Positions 38,093 through 47,600 of a stretch of 64,000 nt of DNA are shown in pieces (position 1 is the stretch's first letter; every line of letters begins with the position of its first letter). A model generated the notes under the pieces. It saw only the letters and a list, made by a program, of their open reading frames with translations, had not been told where the DNA came from and did no database searches. The translations under genes were made by a program, and so were the position numbers. Origin of the DNA: Ostreococcus mediterraneus (lineage: Eukaryota > Chlorophyta > Mamiellophyceae > Mamiellales > Bathycoccaceae); NCBI GenBank assembly GCA_012295225.1, contig WMKK01000015.1, positions 213,369 to 277,368 on the forward strand. Direction: 5' to 3'.

Positions 38093-38314
38093 ATGTCGGG
38101 TGGGGCGTACGATGAAGTTGATTTAGATGACATGGAGTGGAACGCCGAGTTGAAGGCGTACACGTATCAGTGCCCGTGTGGAGATTTCTTTCAAATCACC
38201 CTCGATGAGCTGAAGCGAGGGGAAGACATTGCGCACTGCCCGAGCTGCTCGCTCGTGCTCGTGGTGATTTACGACGCGAGCGAGTTACCTGAGGAGGAAC
38301 CGGAGTGTGCGTGA
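38093..38314 (+). CDS. DPH3: DPH3 (CSL-type zinc protein) for diphthamide synthesis
   Basis: 73 aa: YDEVDLDDMEWNAELKAYTY then QCPCGDFFQITLDELKRGED and HCPSCSLVLVVIYD. Cys-x-Cys and Cys-x-x-Cys make the four zinc/iron ligands of the DPH3/KTI11 family, which donates electrons to diphthamide synthesis on EF2 and to Elongator. Length is normal. A GT-rich string (gtgtgcgtga) at the 3' end could be a donor, but the stop at 38314 already gives a complete protein. Confidence 0.93.
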   Translation: MSGGAYDEVDLDDMEWNAELKAYTYQCPCGDFFQITLDELKRGEDIAHCPSCSLVLVVIYDASELPEEEPECA

Positions 38315-38417
38315 AGGCGATGAGGAGGATCGACGAGGAGGAGGAGGAGGACGTATACGACGATGTGTAGGTAGCAATTGACGCCAAAGTAGAAGCACCT
38401 TTGGGTGCGCGTAGCGA

Positions 38418-38420
38418 CAC

Positions 38421-38461
<41 letters not shown>

Positions 38462-38462
38462 T
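38418..38462. repeat. GAC trinucleotide microsatellite
   Basis: About 14 GAC units downstream of DPH3, in the gap before the TPR gene's 3' end. Confidence 0.9.
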
Positions 38463-38534
38463 ACGTTGGATAGAGATTCTTTATAACTATAATTACTGCA
38501 ATGCAATACACTAAGATGGGCGCGCCTATGAATG

Positions 38535-40145
38535 CTACAGGGCGCGTCTCGCGACTCGAATGGTTTCTAACGACGCGCGCGTTGGCGTCAATGAGGAGAC
38601 GGCGGTGACGAGCTTTTCAATCTCGTCGAGATACTGACGCGCGTCGTCGACGTGTCTAGATGTTGACGGCGCATCTGGAGATAGTTTTGCGAGCAAAGCC
38701 GCGGCGCGTGCGTACTGAGTGACGATGCCGACGCGAATATCCACGCGCAACGCGTCTCGACGAATGGCATCCAAGGCGCTCGGCGCGAGAACGTCGAGCG
38801 CTTGTCGTGCAAACTTTAAAGCCTCCTTGACGTTATCTCGACGAATTGCGATGTCCGCGAGGTTTAGGCGTGTTGAGGCGAGCGCGAGAGCGCCACCGTC
38901 TCCACGTACCTTGCTCAATATACGCGCCGCGCGTTCTAGCAACGCCGCCGCCTCATCCAGTTGGTCAAGCTTCATAAGCACAGTGGCTAGAGATTCACAC
39001 GGACCAGCAATTTTGACGTGCTCTTCGCCATTCATGTGCTCCATAGTTGACAATATTCGTCGCCTGATGCGCTCAGCGTGCTCGTAGTTTTCACAGTCCC
39101 AAAGCAACTGCGCCAAACGCTTCATGCGGCGCAAACACGCGTCGGTGTGCGCCGCTCCAATTTCTTCACTCACCTTAATTGACCGCTCGAGTAACACCAC
39201 GGCGTCTTGCTTTCGGTCGCTCCTTGAGAGCACTTCTGCCATGTGATACAGCGTCGTGGCATATTCGGGATGATTTGTCCCGAGCGTTGCTTCTTTGCGT
39301 TCCAGCGACTTGGCGTACAGCGCGTACGCCCCGTCGGCGTCTCCCTGCGCCAGTCGACACCCCGCCAAGTTGTGCAACGCCGTACCAACCGCGGGATGGT
39401 TTTCACCATACGCTTTCCTTAAAATTTCCAGAGATTCCGAGAAAAATCTCTCGCTCTCGCTCCATTTCGACTCTATTCTATTCAACTCGGCTAAATTATT
39501 CAGCGCCGCCGCGACGTGCGCGTCATCCTCTCCAAACCCTTTCTTCGCCTCGACGAGTGCGCGTTCCAAGTACCTCCTCGCCTCATCAAGTTTTTTCTCT
39601 TGCACCAATCCTCGTCCTATATCAGTATATATCCTCCACTGCGCCGTGGACTTGTTCGACGTCGGCGCGTTTGGGTCGGGCCCCGTCGTCGCCGCCTCGC
39701 ACCTCGCGCTCGAATCCATCCCACACCCCACGCCCACCCCCGCGAGCACGGCCGTGAGCATCATCGACGACGACGATATCGACGACGACGACGATATCGA
39801 CATCGACGACATCGACGACATCATCATCGATGACCTCGCGCGGTTCCCGACGCCGCGACCCATCACCGCGCCCGCGCGCCAACCACCGCCACCACCGCCC
39901 CCGTGGCTCGCGACCCCCCCCGTGCGCGTCGCCATCGTCATCCCCGTCGTCGTCATCCCCGTCGTCGTCATCCCCGTCGTCATCCCCGTCGTCGTCGTCA
40001 TCCCCATCGTCGTCGTCATCCCCATCGTCGTCGTCGTCGTCCCCATCGTCGTCGTCGTCGTCATCCCCATCGTCGTCGTCGTCCCCGTCGCACGCAGCGC
40101 GTCCCACGCCTCGAGGCGTCGACCACGGAGGCGTGGTCGTCCCAT
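38535..40145 (-). CDS. TPR protein (kinesin-light-chain-like repeats) with uncertain N-terminus
   Basis: From ATG 40145 this is 536 aa. The C-terminal ~350 residues hold regular TPRs: LDEARRYLERALVEAKKGFG, AAALNNLAELNRIESKWSE, GTALHNLAGCRLAQGDADGAY, YATTLYHMAEVLSRSDRK and later pairs. The Tyr-Ala-Thr-x-L-x-N pattern and 42-residue spacing are those of kinesin light chain/TPR_12 proteins. Upstream residues (about 20-75) encode a Thr/Met/Gly run from an imperfect ATC/GTC tandem repeat and then Ser/Met runs. The real start may be the ATG for MMLTAVLAGVG or later, which would offer a signal-like helix. The partner is not known. Confidence 0.68.
   Translation of the reverse strand: MGRPRLRGRRLEAWDALRATGTTTTMGMTTTTTMGTTTTTMGMTTTMGMTTTTGMTTGMTTTGMTTTGMTMATRTGGVASHGGGGGGGWRAGAVMGRGVGNRARSSMMMSSMSSMSISSSSSISSSSMMLTAVLAGVGVGCGMDSSARCEAATTGPDPNAPTSNKSTAQWRIYTDIGRGLVQEKKLDEARRYLERALVEAKKGFGEDDAHVAAALNNLAELNRIESKWSESERFFSESLEILRKAYGENHPAVGTALHNLAGCRLAQGDADGAYALYAKSLERKEATLGTNHPEYATTLYHMAEVLSRSDRKQDAVVLLERSIKVSEEIGAAHTDACLRRMKRLAQLLWDCENYEHAERIRRRILSTMEHMNGEEHVKIAGPCESLATVLMKLDQLDEAAALLERAARILSKVRGDGGALALASTRLNLADIAIRRDNVKEALKFARQALDVLAPSALDAIRRDALRVDIRVGIVTQYARAAALLAKLSPDAPSTSRHVDDARQYLDEIEKLVTAVSSLTPTRASLETIRVARRAL
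39944..40092. repeat. Imperfect GTC/ATCCCC tandem repeat
   Basis: Period roughly 12-18 bases on the plus strand (cccgtcgtcgtcatc variants). It is translated on the minus strand as the MGMTTTT-like run in the TPR gene's first part, or it is 5' leader. Confidence 0.85.
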
Positions 40146-40238
40146 CGCGCCGACGCGGCACGCGCGCGCGCGCGTGCCGGCGCGCGCGCGGGTCCGCGCG
40201 CGTCGACGTCGAGCCGCGTCGGCGACCACGTCACTCCC

Positions 40239-40357
40239 AGAACGTCGTGCCTACGCACGACGGATGGGGTGTGAGACATACAGAGCGACAAAAAGTCAAG
40301 TCAGATTAAAAACGAAAATAAAAGCGAGGCCCAAGTAGGGTGAATACCCACGTCCAC
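40239..40357 (+). repeat. Dispersed repeat, copy A
   Basis: Near-identical to 61921-62040 in the same orientation. Two blocks are exact: 40239-40273 equals 61921-61955 (35 bases), and 40278-40331 equals 61962-62015 (54 bases). The first block contains an 8-base hairpin (40243-40250 with 40255-40262, loop ctac). The copy starts 94 bases upstream of the TPR gene's ATG. Confidence 0.93.
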
Positions 40358-40786
40358 TCCCTCTGTACTGGTACAGTGTAGGGATGGGTCATGAGTCATG
40401 AGTCGTGGGCGTGGTGATTGCGTGTGAACCGTTGTATCGTCGTTTGATAGACGCATAGGAGTCTACGTAGTAAAGTATGTATACTGCGTACTGTGTACAC
40501 GGTACTGGTATGTCAAATGATACCAACGTGGCCGTGGCCCGTGGCGCGCGACGCGCGGCGATGGCGTTGACTCGACGCACTCGACGCGCGACACTCGACG
40601 GCGTGCGACGACGATAGAGGAGGACGAGGACGACGACGACGAGGAGGAGGACGAGGACGATATAGGACACGTACGTCGTATACACGAGGTGAACACGACG
40701 GAGGAGGACGACGACGGAGGAGGACGACGACGGAGGAGGACGGAGGACGGTGGTGTCGTTTCGGAGCGAAACCACGCGCGCGCGCG
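40358..40786. other. Divergent promoter region before the LRR gene
   Basis: 429 bases with short reiterations (catgagtcatgagtc near 40390; ctggtac strings) and a GAC/GAGGAC-rich stretch at 40605-40745. Frames through it are low-complexity and unsupported. Confidence 0.45.
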
Positions 40787-43144
40787 ATGGGTGTGGGGAG
40801 CGAACACGATGACGACGATGACGATGACGACGACGATGACGACGGGCGGGTGGACATTCGACACGCGCGCGACGGGGAAGGGGAGGAGGTGCGGGAGCTC
40901 GCGGCGTACGGCGTTCCACTCGGTTCGTTGCGAGCGATTGCGTATTTAGATTCGTTTACGCAACTACGCCGACTATGCGTACACGGATGCGGATTGAAAA
41001 CCATGGATGTGGACGCGTTGTCGCACTGCGTGGATTTGGAAGAGTTGAACGTGTCCTCAAACGACATTGCGCGCGTCGAAGGCTTGCGGTGGTTGAAAAA
41101 TCTCAAGTCGTTAAACTTGGCGAGCAACGCGATTACGTCTACTCTTGGGCTTCACGACGCGTCGACGTCGTTGGAGAAGTTGAATATAGCAAACAACAGA
41201 ATTACCTCCCTCGACGGGTTGCGTAGAGACGACGGATTGGAATGGGGAATTCGGCATTTGGACGCGCGAGGCAACGAAATCGCACGCTTTCAAGACGTGC
41301 GAGCGCTCGCCGAGCTCACTCGACTGGAGTCACTGCGCCTGCGAACGATGGATGATGATTCGGTGATTAGCGAAGAAACAAACACGGTGTGCGACACTGG
41401 ATCTTATCGTCTCACCATAGCCTCTCTCGTGCCTTGGTTGAACCACCTGGACGGCGTCGTGGTGAGCGTCGAGACGAGCACTAAGGCGATGACTAAAACG
41501 CTCGAGAAGACTTCGGCGCGAGGGCGCGAGGACCAAGGTGGACGAATGACTCCGCCAATTACCGAGCACATTTCTCGAACGCCAAAGAAAGGTGAACAAT
41601 CGTCAGGGTCAGATAGTGTTTTGAGCGATTGCGTCATGAAAGGAAAACCACCCCTCGCCGCAGGCGCGGCGCACACGCACGTGCGAGACGAGGCGTGTCA
41701 GACTGAATCGCCATTTGTGCCGAGAAACATCGAAGCAGAGACACAAACAGTCGAAGATGGAAACACTACTTCAACTGCTCTTTGTGAAGTCGACATTCTT
41801 CGTCAGGACTTGTTATCGGCTCATAAAGCGCTCGAGATGTCTTCAGACGCCGAGCAGGTTGCCAACCGACGCATCGACGAACTGCAGTCAACGCTTCGAG
41901 ATGTTCGTCAAGAATCAGCAGAAAATCTTGCTCAACTGAAGAGTATGTATGCAAGTGAGCATGAATCGCTCGCAAATCGTTACGAATCTGAATCAAGCAA
42001 GGTAACCGCGGAAAACAAGAAATTGGAAAACGAGAACAACGATCTGATGGCGCGCGTCGCCGCACTGGAAGCGGAATTGTCAAGCTCTACTGCAAACTTT
42101 ACGAAAAATTTGGAGTCGGCAAAATTAGAAATAGATGAGTTACGCACAGCACGTGCCGACCTCGACAGTGCGTTCAAGGAGTCGGAGATCCTGAACGAAG
42201 AATTGGCACAAGTCATAGAGAGTCAACGCGGGGACTTGACTGAATACTTGAGGACTCGTGAGTTGGTCAAAGTTTTGGAAGCAGAGTTAACATTGGTTGG
42301 AAAGTCCGTAGACGATCGACAAAGCGCGCATAAAACAATAGCAAGCGCAAAAAGTGCGGCAGAAAAGGCAGAGAAGGCTGCTTCTCAACGTGAAGCGAAG
42401 GCGAGAGAAAGAGAACTCATCGCCGAGAAACTGATTAGAGACGTCGAGGCTTTGCAGACGCGCTTGGAAGCAGCAAACGAGAGTACGCACGTAAGGGATG
42501 ATATGATTCAGCACCAAAGTCAGCTCATAAGGTCTCTCAAAGAAGAAGCGATTCGAGTCAATAAGGAAAAGACCCTGTCGTTGGCAGCCATGGAGACAAA
42601 GGCATCGCAGAGCGACGCCAGGACTCGAGCGTTAATGGCAGAGTGTCATTCGCTCATGGAGCAAGTTGAGGCGCTTGAAATGAATACAAGTGAACTCGAG
42701 AGTGCTCTCGCTGAAATTCAATTCGATCGCGCTTCGTACGAGCATGCACTGAAAAATGCACAAGATTGTATTGACGAGCGCGATAACATGATTGACCGCT
42801 TGCAAACCCAACTCTCACGAGTCACGGAGACACTGAGCACTCGAGACAGAATTGAAAATGCAAGGACCATCGAACTCGAAGATCAAGTGAACGAGTTACA
42901 GTATCAGTTAGAGATTGCTAGGGAGGACGCGAGAACTTGTGAGAGTAAGATAAAGGCTATCAGAGAAGAAAGCGATGCCGACGTAAGAGAGGCGTACGAG
43001 CGCGTCGACGACGTTGAGAACGAAATGAGAGCGTTGTTGCTCGAGATGTCTGAAGAGAGGAGAGCGAATCGAGAGCGACTAGACCGCATAGGAAATTTAT
43101 TGGATATCACGCCTTCGAAAGCTGAAGAGTGGTATGGTAACTAA
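40787..43144 (+). CDS. SDS22-type LRR protein with long coiled coil (LRRCC1/VFL1-like)
   Basis: 785 aa. After a run of 12 aspartates come about five SDS22-like leucine-rich repeats (LRRLCVHGCGLKTMDVDALSH, LEELNVSSNDIARVEGLRWL, LKSLNLASNAITSTLGLHD, LEKLNIANNRITSLDGL) and an LRR cap (LVPWLNHLDG). Residues about 320-760 are continuous coiled coil with Glu/Lys/Ala heptads. This order is that of LRRCC1/VFL1 centriolar proteins and relatives. If this alga has no flagellum, a spindle-pole or cortical role is more likely. The assignment rests on architecture. Confidence 0.7.
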   Translation: MGVGSEHDDDDDDDDDDDDGRVDIRHARDGEGEEVRELAAYGVPLGSLRAIAYLDSFTQLRRLCVHGCGLKTMDVDALSHCVDLEELNVSSNDIARVEGLRWLKNLKSLNLASNAITSTLGLHDASTSLEKLNIANNRITSLDGLRRDDGLEWGIRHLDARGNEIARFQDVRALAELTRLESLRLRTMDDDSVISEETNTVCDTGSYRLTIASLVPWLNHLDGVVVSVETSTKAMTKTLEKTSARGREDQGGRMTPPITEHISRTPKKGEQSSGSDSVLSDCVMKGKPPLAAGAAHTHVRDEACQTESPFVPRNIEAETQTVEDGNTTSTALCEVDILRQDLLSAHKALEMSSDAEQVANRRIDELQSTLRDVRQESAENLAQLKSMYASEHESLANRYESESSKVTAENKKLENENNDLMARVAALEAELSSSTANFTKNLESAKLEIDELRTARADLDSAFKESEILNEELAQVIESQRGDLTEYLRTRELVKVLEAELTLVGKSVDDRQSAHKTIASAKSAAEKAEKAASQREAKARERELIAEKLIRDVEALQTRLEAANESTHVRDDMIQHQSQLIRSLKEEAIRVNKEKTLSLAAMETKASQSDARTRALMAECHSLMEQVEALEMNTSELESALAEIQFDRASYEHALKNAQDCIDERDNMIDRLQTQLSRVTETLSTRDRIENARTIELEDQVNELQYQLEIAREDARTCESKIKAIREESDADVREAYERVDDVENEMRALLLEMSEERRANRERLDRIGNLLDITPSKAEEWYGN

Positions 43145-43290
43145 CGTGCAGACTAGTGCGATTAGAGTAGATTTTTAATTAAATGTTAGGTGGAATGTAG
43201 CTATGAACGCGAGCGAGTGCACGCAGTTGGCATCACTTCTTGACATCCATCGAGTGCTTATAAGCCAAAGCTAATACGTCAATTGATGTC

Positions 43291-44253
43291 ATGAATCGTA
43301 AACTGCGTGTACTTGTACGATTCAAGCGCTCTTTAACCGTTGTCGTCATAGTTTATGGTCTGGCACTCTGTCGCGACGGTTGGCTACAATGGTTTTCCTC
43401 GGATGAATTGACCGCTGGGAGCAGCGTAAAAACTGCGATAATATTGACATTGGGTGCCGCGACGCCAAGCGAAGAGGATGACTTGCTTACACGTGAGATA
43501 GATAAGCTCCATTACCTCAGTGCTCAACTTTTATTTGATGACTTGTTGAAAAATTGTTCTTCGCGGTACCACGGGGTGATAGTTTACGAGAATGCGCATC
43601 GAGAGTGGTTTGGCAATTGGGAAGTCGAGTTGGTCCCCACATCAAGAGAGACTGAAAGACGAGCATGGGGTCCTGCATATGAGGCGTTTAGTGGCATATA
43701 TGGCGCACCAGTGAAGCCTGCAGCAATTCGCTGGGTCGCTGAAAATAAAAAATCATTCCGCTCAGCGTGGTGTCTCGAACCCGATGTCGTTCTCGCCAAA
43801 GAACCATGGCATTCGCTATTCGATAAATACGACGCAAATGACAGTGATCTCGTAGCCTTCAACGTGACTTTTCGACATAAAAATAAGCATCGTTGGAACC
43901 ACTGGAAAGGATGCTCATTCTGTCGTGGGCTCGCGAAAGCTAGTATGCAAGCCGGCCTACTTCCGGCGTTTCGGTTTTCTCAACGTTTCGCAAAAGAAAT
44001 GTACAATTCTTTGAGATCCACCAACACAAGCGCGCACCACGAAGTATTCATACCAACGTTTGCAACAGCTCATGGATTTTCATGGACAGATTTAGCCCCT
44101 GAGATTGGCTACGTCGAGTGGCGACCCATCATCGACGCGCGTTTATTGCATTCGATGAAAGAAAGCGTGAAAACCGGCGCGCTGTACCACCCGATTAAAT
44201 CCCCCCGGATATTTCAACATTTCATCGCCAATCACTCACGCACGGATCACTAA
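43291..44253 (+). CDS. Type II membrane protein, glycosyltransferase-like
   Basis: 320 aa. It begins with a basic tail and one helix (SLTVVVIVYGLALCRDGWL), then a luminal body. Seen: GVIVYENAHREWF, WCLEPDVVLAKEPWHSLF (a DxD-like acidic pocket could be in EPDV), CSFCRGLAKASMQAG and a terminal HPIKSPRIFQHF. The general look is that of Golgi glycosyltransferase-like proteins of algae and fungi, but I do not recognise the family with certainty. No intron; third codon positions are more A/T than in genes of the first 25 kb. Confidence 0.6.
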   Translation: MNRKLRVLVRFKRSLTVVVIVYGLALCRDGWLQWFSSDELTAGSSVKTAIILTLGAATPSEEDDLLTREIDKLHYLSAQLLFDDLLKNCSSRYHGVIVYENAHREWFGNWEVELVPTSRETERRAWGPAYEAFSGIYGAPVKPAAIRWVAENKKSFRSAWCLEPDVVLAKEPWHSLFDKYDANDSDLVAFNVTFRHKNKHRWNHWKGCSFCRGLAKASMQAGLLPAFRFSQRFAKEMYNSLRSTNTSAHHEVFIPTFATAHGFSWTDLAPEIGYVEWRPIIDARLLHSMKESVKTGALYHPIKSPRIFQHFIANHSRTDH

Positions 44254-44660
44254 CTGCACGTCAGGTGCTATCAGTTCGTGTAATATCCATCGATTTCCTT
44301 CCCCATGTCGGGATATCAAAACCACCGCGCGCGCGCATCGCGCGCGTCTAGGGCCCAGATTACTTGGTACCACCTCGTGAAATCGTCGAGTCATTGACTC
44401 AAGAAAATGACCCACTCGAATTTGGCCGCGGGACGCGACCGTTCGGTTTCGACGCGTACTCATCGCCACCGTCGACGACGCGAGAGAACACCGCGCGCGC
44501 GTAAAGCCGTCGACGTTGTAAAAGTATTTCTTAGCAACCACTCGCACGGGCGTTGGGACCGATGCAACGTCGTACGAGGGTGTGATATCGGTTTAACGTT
44601 CACTGAGTCGCCACTCGCACGTTGGTGACTTTATCGCGCGTTCGCCGCCGTGCAGGGGCG
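44254..44660. other. Promoter region of the giant gene
   Basis: 407 bases. It holds a CG-alternating stretch (44325-44349, cgcgcgcgc...cgcgcg). Frame stays open upstream of the chosen ATG (44661), but only through TTG/GTG starts. Confidence 0.45.
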
Positions 44661-47600
44661 ATGGCGATAGATAAACCGTACACGATGACGCAAAAGTCAC
44701 GAAGATATAGTTTGTGGCCGTTGCTACCGCTCGCACTCGCGCTCGTACTTGTATTGGTGTGCAGCGCGGCGACATTAGTACGGAGCGTGACGTTTAATCG
44801 ATGCGAGTTTAGTTGCTCAGAGGACTTAGGACAAGGTAGTTGTGATTCCGATGGCACGTGCACGTGCTCTACCGGCTGGAGTGGCATAGCGTGCGATGTG
44901 CCGTCTCAAGCGTTGTCAAAAGTGTCTCGACTCGATGGGACATATGGATACGTGTTCAACACTTCTGGGACGTCATACAAGGAAAATCGCGTCAGTGATT
45001 TGGTATATGATACAATAAAGGGCGTGATGTACGTTTATGGATTGGACGAAAATGGTAGTCCGCGTGTTTTTGAAATGGATCCCAGATATCCAGAGACCTT
45101 TACGGCTGATGGGATAACATCAAGAGGTTGGGGACCAACAAGTGGGCCTCGAAGAGCGTCGACGATTAAGCCAGTCGCGTTGACGGTGGAGACAGAATTT
45201 TGCGGGCCTGGAATTACAAGCTCATGTGTTGCGAAACACCCCAGAGCATATGGTCATAGCGATCCAACAAAATCTCGGGGTTGGTACGGTGTTTACTCAA
45301 AGTTAGCTCTCGATGTTTCAGCAGCATTGACTGGTGTTTACGCGCCTCTCAACATGTGGCACCCAACTGTTAGCAATAGGTTCAAGTTTAGAATCGTCAA
45401 GTACGTAGGAACAGTATGTCCAACTGATACATCACTATGGGATAGTTGCATGTTGGGCACTGCATCGAGTGGGGAGCATTCGAACAACTTTGAAAAAGAT
45501 GGTTACATCTTGGACGCGTTGGGGACTGATCCTACAAATGGTATTGTCGTGTACAAAGCCTCGCACGAAGATGGAGTTTCTTCCGGTGTATTAGGTATTC
45601 TAGGCTCAACACTTGTCTCCAGAGGAGAGCTCACTCTTCAGCCTAGTCTTCTCGCTTCAAAGTGCGCGTCTTGTGCAACAGCGCCAGACGCCTTAAGACT
45701 TGAAACAAGCATCAGCTACTCGGATACAGTCGTGGCAGTCAACTATGTGATATTTGCCGGCTCTGCACTGTTGGACGACGTCAATGGAATATTTTACCCA
45801 GCTTTGTTTAAAGTGAACACAGCTCCGAGCATCTTGACTGGTGATGGCGTTGAGATGTATCTGGACACGACTAGCGTGAAGGTGCTGGATACATGTGAGG
45901 GACAATTGGATGCTAAACAAGGACGATTCTCGACTTTTACGGCAATGACTTCTTATGATGGAAAAGGATATGTCGGAACTTCTGGCAGAGACGGTGACTG
46001 TGATGGTTGCTATCGTCGTGCTGCATGCATATTCATGTTTGATTTGGGCTTTGCTGAAGGTGCGAGTCCGACAGCTGTCATCGCACTCGACGCCGATCTT
46101 GGGGAGCGGGATGTGACGAGTGCTACCGTACAACCGGCAGCAACAGCTTCTGACAAAACCTACATGTTCTGGGCTGTCGGTAAGCGGGATGGAGAGGCTA
46201 GCCGGATTGTGAAAATTGAGATCGGCGGGAGTGACACTTCAAGCGCTTGCACAAGCGGCTGTTTTAGACGGGTAGCATCCATCGAAGAGAGTTTTCCATT
46301 TGCAGGAATTCGTTACATTCCATCAACCGGAGGTATATTTGCGGTTAGCTCGTCGGAATCGACGGCGACTTACGTAAAGTACTCGACAGTTGTGATTTCA
46401 AGCGTTGAACCAAAGTATGTGAGCACGGCAACATTAGGCAAATCAATTCAGATTTTAGGCAGCGGTTTCTACTCGCAAACCCTTGAAAGTGATCAAAGTC
46501 ACTCTATAGCATGTAGATTCGGACACTCGCTGGATAGTCATGATGGATTCTCAACAACTTCATGGTCAGCTGCCACGTTCGTCTCTTCGAGTGAAGTCAC
46601 GTGCGTTGCGCCAGCGTCGGCAGATTCAAATTCGACTACTCTGGGATATACTGAGGTTCAAGTATCCTTCGATGGATTTCCAAGCGACTCGACTGACCCT
46701 ACTGGCATATGGGAGGGCTCAATGTGGAATTCTGGTGATTCTCACGTACTCTATCATGATCCCGTCTTGGTCGTTGAAACAAAGATTGAGTCGTCAGCTG
46801 CGCAAGTGTTATATACCGGGGAAGATGTCGATGAGAAGCCTGTGACGCTGCGTGTACTTGGCGGTCCATTTATAAATTCTGCGGATCTCAAATGCAAATT
46901 CGATGACGCCGATACCAGTATCGTGAGTGCTACATTTGTCTCAGAATCAGAAATAACGTGTCCGATTTGTACTGTCGTCAACGGGAGATGTAACAATCCA
47001 CCAGGGAGTCCTTTGCCTTGGCTCTCTAGTGGTGCTCCTGCTGATGTTTCTGTCGCAGTCACACTAAACGGCCTTGATTATGGTTCATCGACTGGGAGTT
47101 TGAAGCTCTATGGTCCACCCGCTGGAGTCAAAGTTTTATCCACGGCACCTACGTATCGCGCGTTCAAGGCGGATTCAACATTCTCTCTGGATTCATTTAC
47201 AGTCGGACTCATTGATTTGAATGGCTTTTCTATTCCAAATGACATGGGAATAGGAGGCTCCAAGGGGTTCACTATATCCGCAGTTCTAAATGGGCCATCG
47301 ACGGTTGCTATTGTATCGTCAACTGCCTCGGCGCAAACAGTGAATGGTGTAGCGACGTTGGCGCTTGAGTTGGATGACGTTCCGCCAGCAGGTGAATACA
47401 CGATAACGTTCATGGGAGCTGATTGCACCAACACAAGCTGCTCAAGTAATTTAGGTACTTCAGCGCACGCCTATTTTTCGGTACAACCTGGGTCGGCAAG
47501 TGGATTGAATGTGGTACCCGGTTCGTCCCGCGGCAATCCTCTGTACATTACGGATGGCGCCCTGTTCCCATCTGATGTGGTGATACTGTCTGGAGCTAAG

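Noticed and set aside
39622-40161. Asp/Gly-rich minus-strand ORF
   Set aside because: Pure product of the ATC/GTC repeat in another frame.
39295-40338. Plus-strand 347-codon ORF over the TPR gene
   Set aside because: It is Val/Ile-rich from the tandem repeat and has no family pattern; the minus-strand TPR frame is clearly coding.
40239-40357. U6-like ATACAGAG in the dispersed repeat
   Set aside because: The match is eight bases only; the rest of the element does not follow U6, and no AGC triad or terminal U-run is in place.
40389-40919. Minus-strand ORF 176 codons before the LRR gene
   Set aside because: Ser/Val/Arg low-complexity reading of GAC/GAGGAC repeats.
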